In this document: positions 58,829 through 64,000 of the stretch, in pieces
How the letters are laid out: every line of letters begins with the position of its first letter
Position numbering within the stretch: the first letter of the stretch is position 1
Origin: Streptomyces sp. MP131-18
GTDB lineage: Bacteria > Actinomycetota > Actinomycetes > Streptomycetales > Streptomycetaceae
DNA length: 64,000 nt
Direction of reading: 5' to 3'
Assembly: GCF_001984575.1 (NCBI RefSeq)
Contig: NZ_LZNS01000001.1
Location: 5,965,464 to 6,029,463, forward strand
Position numbers and translations under genes: made by a program
The notes under the pieces: generated by a model
The model's database searches: none
Told to the model about the DNA's origin: nothing
What the model saw: only the letters and a program-made list of their open reading frames with translations

Positions 58829-60249
58829 GCGCGGCCGGCCTTCGCGCGGGAGCGCCACAGCACGAGCGTCACGCCGATGAGGGCCCCGAAGGCCAGTCCG
58901 ATGCCGATGACCCACAGCGCCGAGAGGCCGCCGTCGCCGTCGTCCGCGGCGTCGCCGCCGCCCTCGCCCGGCGCCTCGTGCGGGTCGGGGCCCAGCTCGT
59001 TCAGCCGCGCCATGAGGTCCGTGCCGCCGAACTCCTCGGGGGACACGCCCCCGGCGTGCGCGGCCATCACCAGTGTGCCGACCGCGGTCGGGCTCGCCGC
59101 GAAGTCCGGCCACTCGCCGTGGTGTTCGACCAGCCAGGCCAGCGCGCCCGACGCCGCGTCGCCGTGCCCGGCGGCGGCCAGGGCGACGACGGCGCGCGCG
59201 GTGGCCAGGTAGTCGGGCTGCTCCTCGCCGCCCGCCGGGGTCGAGGTCAGGTGGTTGCCGCCCTCGTCCAGCGTCCCGGCCAGGTAGGCGGCGCCGGCCG
59301 TTGCCGACTCCTCGTTCTCCGGCTGCGGGTGCGTGGCGTCCGACGGCTCGTCCGCCGCGCCCGCGGTGTCCTCGGCGCCCGCGGTGTCCTCGGCGCCCGC
59401 GGTGTCCTCCGGGGTCTCGCCGCCTTCCTCGCCTTCCTCGCCCTCTCCACCGCCGGCCTCGCAGTCCAGCGGGGCGACCGGTGTCTCGGGCACGTCCGGG
59501 TCCACCAGCAGGCCGCGGCCGTACGAGGCGAGCACCGCGTCCACCGTGGCCAGGTCGCTGGCGTACAGATCGCCGCTCTCCTGGTCGGGCTGCCAGGCGA
59601 ACGCGCCGCGCTGGTCGTCCATCGGGGCGTCGCAGCCGAGCTGGAACGCGGCGAGCGCGTCGTAGGGCGAGCTGTCCGCACGCCGCACCTCGCCCGGATC
59701 GCGGCCCGCGGCGGCGAACGCGCCGATCACCAGCGCGGTGGAGTTGGCGTCCGAGGCGCCGCCCGGGTTGTAGCTCCACCCGCCGTCCTCGTTCTGCACG
59801 CCGGTCAGCCAGCTCAGCCCCGCGTCCGCCGCGTCCTCGTGGCCGTCGAGCGCGGTCAGCGCCTGTACGGCGAGCGCGGTGGCGTTGGTGTCGGCGGCGG
59901 TCACGTCCGCGCAGGGCTGCCCCGGGTCGGCCCGGTAGGACAGGAACGCGCCGTCGTCGCACTGCTGGCCGAGCAGCCAGTCGACGGCCTGCCCGGCCGG
60001 GGTGTAACCCACGGTGTCCTGCGCGAGCAGCGCGACGGACTGCCGCCACACCCCGTCGTACTGCGGGTCGGCCTCGCCGAACAGGCCGTCGTCCGGCAGT
60101 GCGGGCGACTCCGCCCGCGCCGCCTCCGCGGCCGGCCCCAGGGCCCCGAGCACGACGGCCGCGCCGGTCAGCACGGCTGCGCCGCGGCGCGGTTTGCGCG
60201 GATGATCCCGGTGCCGGCGGGCCCGGTGCGGGTGCTGAAGGAGGGACAC
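58825..60249 (-). CDS. Membrane-anchored extracellular alpha/alpha-toroid (transcobalamin/prenyltransferase-like) protein
   Basis: 474 aa from the GTG at 60249. Twin-arginine-like/basic signal (RKPRRGAAVLTGAAVV), then prenyltransferase-type repeats: AVDWLLGQQCDDGAF, LSWLTGVQNEDGGWSY, LAWLVEHHGEWPD. This toroid is the same architecture as the N-terminal domain of transcobalamin and intrinsic factor. An acidic insert holds three DTAGAE repeats. The C-terminus is a single TM helix (ALWVIGIGLAFGALIGVTLVLW). Directly behind the cobalamin riboswitch and before the beta-domain gene; I infer a surface B12-binding lid pair. Confidence 0.75.
   Translation of the reverse strand: MSLLQHPHRARRHRDHPRKPRRGAAVLTGAAVVLGALGPAAEAARAESPALPDDGLFGEADPQYDGVWRQSVALLAQDTVGYTPAGQAVDWLLGQQCDDGAFLSYRADPGQPCADVTAADTNATALAVQALTALDGHEDAADAGLSWLTGVQNEDGGWSYNPGGASDANSTALVIGAFAAAGRDPGEVRRADSSPYDALAAFQLGCDAPMDDQRGAFAWQPDQESGDLYASDLATVDAVLASYGRGLLVDPDVPETPVAPLDCEAGGGEGEEGEEGGETPEDTAGAEDTAGAEDTAGAADEPSDATHPQPENEESATAGAAYLAGTLDEGGNHLTSTPAGGEEQPDYLATARAVVALAAAGHGDAASGALAWLVEHHGEWPDFAASPTAVGTLVMAAHAGGVSPEEFGGTDLMARLNELGPDPHEAPGEGGGDAADDGDGGLSALWVIGIGLAFGALIGVTLVLWRSRAKAGRA
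59357..59410 (-). repeat. Three 18-bp direct repeats inside the toroid gene
   Basis: GCGCCCGCGGTGTCCTCG occurs at 59357-59374, 59375-59392 and (one change) 59393-59410. In the protein it gives three DTAGAE hexapeptides in the acidic linker between toroid repeats. Length is a multiple of three, so variation in copy number would keep the frame. Confidence 0.85.
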
Positions 60250-60291
60250 GCGGATGCCTTTCGCTGAACCGGTCCGCCGGCACGGCTGACC

Positions 60292-60500
60292 ACCACGGCG
60301 CGGCATGCGCTGCGTGGCACCGGGCTCAGCGCCGTACTCCTCGACGGTGCCGGCTCCCCCGCGGGGGAGCCGAGGGCCAGTGCGTGCCGCGGGCAGGCGT
60401 TCCGGCTCACGGGGGCGCCGAAGGGACCGCCCCCCGCTCACGGTTGCGGGTCAGCGCCGGGTTTGCACCGGCTTCTCCCGCTCACGGCATGACTGAAAAA
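60292..60500 (-). promoter_or_regulatory. Cobalamin (adenosylcobalamin-class) riboswitch
   Basis: On the minus strand, in order: GGGAGAAGCC (about 60480), GGTGCAAACCCGGCGCTGACC and CGCAACCGTGAG (60469-60437), a GC-rich paired arm, then the B12 box GAGCCGGAACGCCTGCCCG (60408-60390), all in the known order of cobalamin aptamers. Downstream is a perfect 20-base palindrome GGCTCCCCCGCGGGGGAGCC (60352-60371), likely the expression platform. TAGTAT near 60505 is a possible -10. It lies before the toroid/ECF operon, so that operon should be off when B12 is plentiful. Confidence 0.9.
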
Positions 60501-60526
60501 GCCATACTAGCGGCGCCGCCGGGGCC

Positions 60527-61153
60527 CTACGGCGGCGGGGACGACGCTCCGCCCACCAGCCGGCAGGCGGTTTCGACGTCCGTGTGCGCCTCGGCGAGGG
60601 AGATGTTTCCGGACAGCCAGTACAGCAGCGTCGCGTGCCAGGTGTGCCGGATGACGCGGATGGCGCTGACGTGCGCCGCCGCCTGGGTCTCCGACAGGCC
60701 GGAGGCGTCCACCAGGAGCTCCGTCGTGAGCCGGGACACCGCGCCGACCTCGTCGCGGGCCGAGGCGTCGGCGAACTGGAGCGCCCGCATCATCGCCTCG
60801 GCCAGCCGCGGTTCGCGGCGGTGGGAACGGAAGGCCCGCTTGAGGGTGTGCACCAGCCGTTCGGCCGGGTCCCGTTCGGTCAGCGGGCGTTCGCTCAGCG
60901 TCGCGTGCAGCTGTCCCAACTGGTCCTGGAGCACGGCGAGCAGCAGGTGGATCTTGGAGGGGAAGTAGCGGTACAGCGTGCCGAGCGCGACTTCGGCGGA
61001 CTCCGCGACCTCCCGCATCTGCACGGCGTCGAAGCCGCCCGCCGCCGCGAGCCGGGTCGTGGCGTCCAGGATCCGCCGCCTGCGCGCCCGTTGCCGCTCG
61101 GTCCTGGCCGGGGCTGCGGGCGCGGGGGCTGCGGGCCGGGGGCGGAGGGTCAT
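60527..61153 (-). CDS. KstR-like TetR-family regulator
   Basis: 208 aa. The N-terminus has the KstR-type signature: RRRILDATTRLAAAGGFDAVQMREVAESAEVALGTLYRYFPSKIHLLLAVL. KstR controls cholesterol or lipid catabolism in mycobacteria; Streptomyces homologues have other targets. The C-terminal ligand domain differs enough to leave the ligand open. Divergent from the glycosyltransferase operon; a perfect KstR-type palindrome lies between, so it represses itself and probably that operon. Confidence 0.85.
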   Translation of the reverse strand: MTLRPRPAAPAPAAPARTERQRARRRRILDATTRLAAAGGFDAVQMREVAESAEVALGTLYRYFPSKIHLLLAVLQDQLGQLHATLSERPLTERDPAERLVHTLKRAFRSHRREPRLAEAMMRALQFADASARDEVGAVSRLTTELLVDASGLSETQAAAHVSAIRVIRHTWHATLLYWLSGNISLAEAHTDVETACRLVGGASSPPP

Positions 61154-61178
61154 GGGGGCCGCTTTCGAAGCCGGACTC

Positions 61179-61192
61179 TGAAACGTGTTGCA
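61179..61192. promoter_or_regulatory. KstR-type operator
   Basis: TGAAACGTGTTGCA fits TNNAACNNGTTNNA, the KstR consensus, in a 14-bp span 26 bases upstream of the tetR start. It is well placed for autorepression and for control of the divergent glycosyltransferase operon. Confidence 0.7.
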
Positions 61193-61213
61193 GTTTACTC
61201 ACGGCGGGACCGT

Positions 61214-61226
61214 GGTGATAATCACC
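61214..61226 (+). promoter_or_regulatory. GGTGATAATCACC palindrome
   Basis: A perfect 13-bp palindrome (odd centre A) between the tetR and glycosyltransferase genes. It overlaps GATAAT (61217-61222), a good -10 hexamer. A regulator bound here would cover a promoter. TATGGT at 61261 is a second possible -10 closer to the GTG start. Confidence 0.45.
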
Positions 61227-61304
61227 TGACTCGGGGCATTCCTGCCAGGGAGGGCCGCGTTATGGTCATACCCGCGAGTAGGCGCAGCAGCAGAGGGGGC
61301 GCGT

Positions 61305-62576
61305 GTGGCAGCTGACGCCGGCGAGGATCGCCCGCTGCGGGTGGCACTGCTCAGCTACAAGGGAAACCCGTTCTGCGGCGGCCAGGGCGTCTACGTCCGC
61401 CACCTCTCCCGCGAACTGGCCCGCCTCGGTCACCGCGTCGAGGTGATCGGCGCCCAGCCCTACCCCGTGCTCGACGAGGGCGTTCCCCTCACCGAGCTGC
61501 CCAGCCTCGACCTCTACCGCGAGCCCGACCCGTTCCGCACCCCGGCCCGCGGGGAGTACCGGGACTGGATCGACGTGCTCGAAGTCGCCACCATGTGGAC
61601 CGGCGGCTTCCCCGAGCCGCTCACGTTCTCGCTGCGCGCCCGCCGCGAACTCGCCGCCCGCCGCGGCGCCTTCGACATCGTGCACGACAACCAGACCCTC
61701 GGCTACGGCCTGCTCGGCGTCCCCCGCCTCGGCCTGCCGCTCGTCACCACCGTGCACCACCCGGTCACCGTCGACCGCCGCGTCGAACTCGCCGCCGCCG
61801 GCACCCGCAAGCGCCGCTGGTCGGTGCGCCGCTGGTACGGCTTCACGCGCATGCAGAAACGTGTCGCCCGCCGTCTGCCGACCGTGCTCACGGTCTCCGG
61901 CGCCTCCCGGCGCGAAATCATCGAGGACTTCGCGGTCCCGCCCGGCCGCGTCCACGTCGTCCCCATCGGCGCCGACACCCGCGTCTTCCACCCCGACCCG
62001 GCCGTGCCCCGCGTGCCGGGCCGCATCGTGACCACGTCGAGCGCCGACGTTCCCCTCAAGGGCCTGATCCACCTCGTCGAGGCCCTGGCCAAGGTCCGCA
62101 CCGAACACCCGGGCGCCCACCTCGTCGTCGTCGGCACCAGGCCCGCCGCCGGGCCGGTCGCGGACGCGCTGGAACGGTTCGGGCTGCGCGGCGCCGTCGA
62201 GTTCGTCAAGGGCATCAGCGACGCCGACCTGGCCGATCTCGTCCGCAGCGCCCAGGTCGCCTGCGTTCCCTCCCTCTACGAGGGCTTCTGCCTGCCCGCC
62301 GCCGAGGCCATGGCCGCGGGCACCGCGCTGGTCGCCACCACCGGCGGCGCCATCCCCGAAGTCGCGGGACCCGACGGCGAAACCTGCCTGGCCGTCCCGC
62401 CGGGCGACGCCGGGGCGCTCGCCGGCGCCCTCGGCCGCCTGCTCGCCGACGACGCGCTGCGCACCCGCATCGCCGCCGCCGGCCGCGCCCGCGTACTGGC
62501 CCGCTTCACCTGGGAACAGGCCGCCCGCGCCACCGCGGACCACTACCGCGCCGCCCTGGCCGCCCGCCGCGGCTGA
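61305..62576 (+). CDS. GT4-family glycosyltransferase
   Basis: 423 aa GT-B fold, GTG with GAGGGGG upstream. N-terminal LLSYKGNPFCGGQGVYVRHLSREL (GG-loop), linker VPIGADTRVFHP and the nucleotide-sugar E-x7-E motif PSLYEGFCLPAAEAMAAG. Retaining transfer of a sugar or glycerol-type unit to a lipid or polysaccharide is expected. First gene of a coupled operon with methyltransferase and toroid genes, controlled by the KstR-like TetR. A role in a glycolipid or isoprenoid-linked surface compound is plausible. Confidence 0.88.
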   Translation: MAADAGEDRPLRVALLSYKGNPFCGGQGVYVRHLSRELARLGHRVEVIGAQPYPVLDEGVPLTELPSLDLYREPDPFRTPARGEYRDWIDVLEVATMWTGGFPEPLTFSLRARRELAARRGAFDIVHDNQTLGYGLLGVPRLGLPLVTTVHHPVTVDRRVELAAAGTRKRRWSVRRWYGFTRMQKRVARRLPTVLTVSGASRREIIEDFAVPPGRVHVVPIGADTRVFHPDPAVPRVPGRIVTTSSADVPLKGLIHLVEALAKVRTEHPGAHLVVVGTRPAAGPVADALERFGLRGAVEFVKGISDADLADLVRSAQVACVPSLYEGFCLPAAEAMAAGTALVATTGGAIPEVAGPDGETCLAVPPGDAGALAGALGRLLADDALRTRIAAAGRARVLARFTWEQAARATADHYRAALAARRG

Positions 62577-62639
62577 ACCGCGGCCCGCGGCGGCCGGACC
62601 GCAAGAACCCGCACGGCACGAACGAAGGAGCTGACCCGC

Positions 62640-63365
62640 GTGCTCACCGTGGACTTCACCCGCTTCCCCCTCGCCCCGGGGGACCGCGTCCTCGACCTGG
62701 GCTGCGGCGCGGGACGGCACGCCTTCGAGTGCTACCGGCGCGGCGCCCGCGTCGTCGCCCTGGACCGCGACCGCGACGAGGTCCGCACCACCGCCGGCTG
62801 GCTCGCCGCCATGCGTGAGGCGGGCGAGGCCCCGGCCGGCTCAGCCGCCGCGGCCGTCGAGGGCGACGCCCTCGCCCTCCCCTTCCCCGACCACACCTTC
62901 GACGCCCTGATCGTCTCCGAGGTCATGGAGCACATACCCGACGACAAGGGACTGCTCGCCGAGGCCGTCCGCGTACTGCGCCCCGGCGGACGCATCGCCG
63001 TCACCGTGCCCCGCCACGGCCCGGAACGCGTCTGCTGGGCCCTGTCCGACGCCTACCACGAGGTCGAGGGCGGCCATATCCGCATCTACCGCGCCGACCA
63101 GCTCCTCGGCCGGCTGCGCGAGGCCGGGCTCCGCCCCTACGGCAGCCACCACGCGCACGCGCTCCACGCCCCCTACTGGTGGCTCAAATGCGCGCTCGGC
63201 GTCGACAACGACACCGCCTGGCCCGTTCGCGCCTACCACAAGCTGCTCGTCTGGGACCTCATGAAACGGCCGCTCGCCACCCGTGCCGCGGAGAGCGCCC
63301 TCAACCCGCTGCTCGGCAAGAGCTTCGTCGCCTACGCCACCAAGCCCCGTACGGCCTCGGCGTGA
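62640..63365 (+). CDS. Class I SAM-dependent methyltransferase
   Basis: 241 aa, GTG with GAAGGAG nine bases upstream. SAM site VLDLGCGAGRHAFE at about residue 17, acidic VALDRDRDE, and IVSEVMEHIPDDKG with RPGGRIAVTVP (motifs II and III). UbiE/COQ5-like. Follows the glycosyltransferase by 63 bp and overlaps the next gene by GTGA, so all three belong to one operon. Likely modifies the same small molecule. Confidence 0.88.
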   Translation: MLTVDFTRFPLAPGDRVLDLGCGAGRHAFECYRRGARVVALDRDRDEVRTTAGWLAAMREAGEAPAGSAAAAVEGDALALPFPDHTFDALIVSEVMEHIPDDKGLLAEAVRVLRPGGRIAVTVPRHGPERVCWALSDAYHEVEGGHIRIYRADQLLGRLREAGLRPYGSHHAHALHAPYWWLKCALGVDNDTAWPVRAYHKLLVWDLMKRPLATRAAESALNPLLGKSFVAYATKPRTASA

Positions 63366-64000
63366 CGAGCCCGGAACGCACCGGGCGCCTCGCCCTGCCC
63401 GGCGTCCTGACCGCGGCCGAGGCCGCCGCCACCGCCGCGGGCATCGCCGCCGTCCAGCGCCCCGACGGCGCCATCCCCTGGTACCGCGGCCACCACCTCG
63501 ACACCTGGGACCACGTCGAGGCCGCCATGGCCCTGGACACCGCGGGCGAGCACGAACGCGCCGCCGCCGCCTACGACTGGCTCGCCCGTCACCAGAACCC
63601 CGACGGCTCCTGGTTCGCGGCCTACGCCGACGGCGACGCCGCGCGCCCCACCGACCTGGCGAAGGAGAGCAACTTCTGCGCCTACCCGGCCGTCGGCGTG
63701 CTCCACCACTACCTCACCACCGGCGACGAGCCCTTCCGCCGCCGTATGTGGCCCGTCGTCCACGCCGCCACCGAATTCGTGCTCGCCCTCCAGCAGGACG
63801 GCGGCCAGCTCGGCTGGCGCCGCGACCCGGACGGCAGCGCCGTGCCCGACGCCCTCCTCACCGGCTCCGCCTCCGGCTACCACGCCCTGCGCTGCGCCCT
63901 CGCCCTCGCCGCACTGGACGGCGCCCACCGGCCCGACTGGGAGCTGGCCGCCGGCCGCCTCGGGCACGCCGTGCGCGGCCACCCGGAGCGGTTCCTCGAC
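63362..64000 (+). CDS. Prenyltransferase/terpene-cyclase-like alpha/alpha toroid protein (partial)
   Basis: GTG in a GTGA overlap with the methyltransferase; runs off the window after about 213 codons. Repeats typical of alpha/alpha toroids: IAAVQRPDGAIPWYRGHHLDTWDHVEAA, YDWLARHQNPDGSWFAAY, FVLALQQDGGQLGW. The QxPDGxxxW pattern matches squalene-cyclase and prenyltransferase-like or unsaturated glucuronyl hydrolase-like helices. No DxDD motif is visible in the part seen. Function uncertain until the rest is read. Confidence 0.75.
   Translation, partial: MTSPERTGRLALPGVLTAAEAAATAAGIAAVQRPDGAIPWYRGHHLDTWDHVEAAMALDTAGEHERAAAAYDWLARHQNPDGSWFAAYADGDAARPTDLAKESNFCAYPAVGVLHHYLTTGDEPFRRRMWPVVHAATEFVLALQQDGGQLGWRRDPDGSAVPDALLTGSASGYHALRCALALAALDGAHRPDWELAAGRLGHAVRGHPERFLD

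Noticed and set aside
59357..59410. CRISPR-like repeat
   Set aside because: Short, contiguous, no spacers and within a coding frame.
60305..60496. Short open frames between the toroid gene and the TetR
   Set aside because: They coincide with the riboswitch, whose conserved elements explain the sequence.

Overview
The window is high-GC actinomycete chromosome, almost certainly Streptomyces or a close relative. GC-rich codons, many GTG starts, TANNNT -10 boxes (several giving leaderless mRNAs), overlapping stop/start codons and the gene order fasR-fabD-fabH-acpP-fabF beside a DUF3145 gene and aceE all match the Streptomyces core chromosome. No database was searched; every assignment comes from motifs and family knowledge.

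Left part (1-20 kb). A small sugar-acid-type catabolic set (U32-like protein, zinc dehydrogenase, enolase-superfamily dehydratase) carries two copies of a CGAAATTTCG-type operator. A lipobox SGNH hydrolase and DUF3145 follow. Then a 3-hydroxyisobutyrate-dehydrogenase-like gene and a divergent TetR / second KAS III pair lie between DUF3145 and the type II fatty acid synthase operon (fabD, fabH, acpP, fabF) with its regulator fasR. A pirin, a TPR-like membrane protein, a small kinase-like protein, a VOC protein, a beta-lactamase-fold protein, a MerR/aldo-keto reductase pair, a DUF4429/SHOCT protein and a DUF1023 hydrolase fill the rest.

Middle part (21-36 kb). aceE, DUF3052 and an AhpE-type peroxiredoxin lead into a complete Ter-type stress system: TerD, a DUF475/TerC membrane protein, a TerA-like protein, a second TerD protein, and a translationally coupled trio (HpcH/HpaI lyase, a four-domain PRTase-TRSP-StiP-PELOTA fusion, a HAD phosphatase) thought to make a nucleoside-like metabolite. 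A DUF4383 membrane protein, a TetR / small-ORF divergon with duplicated operators, and a membrane-anchored coiled-coil protein follow.

Accessory part (36-49 kb). A tRNA-Val(TAC) is followed by about 2.7 kb of gene remnants around an intact fatty acid desaturase. Next come an SDR, an AhpD-like protein, a DUF574 methyltransferase and a class III lanthipeptide cluster in the SapB/AmfS order: LanKC, precursor, two ABC exporters, RamR-like regulator. The precursor is only 46 codons and encodes two perfect S-xx-S-xxx-C ring motifs.

Right part (49-64 kb). DedA, Cu/Zn SOD, HAD phosphatase and an MFS transporter with a C-terminal winged-helix-like domain precede a peptidoglycan-binding protein. The most notable operon follows on the minus strand: a cobalamin riboswitch, two membrane-anchored extracellular proteins resembling the two halves of animal transcobalamin (alpha/alpha toroid and DUF4430-like beta domain), then EcfT, a fused EcfA-EcfA and EcfS. 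I read it as a vitamin B12 or corrinoid capture and uptake system. The window closes with a KstR-like TetR, its operator, and a coupled glycosyltransferase / methyltransferase / toroid operon that runs off the end.
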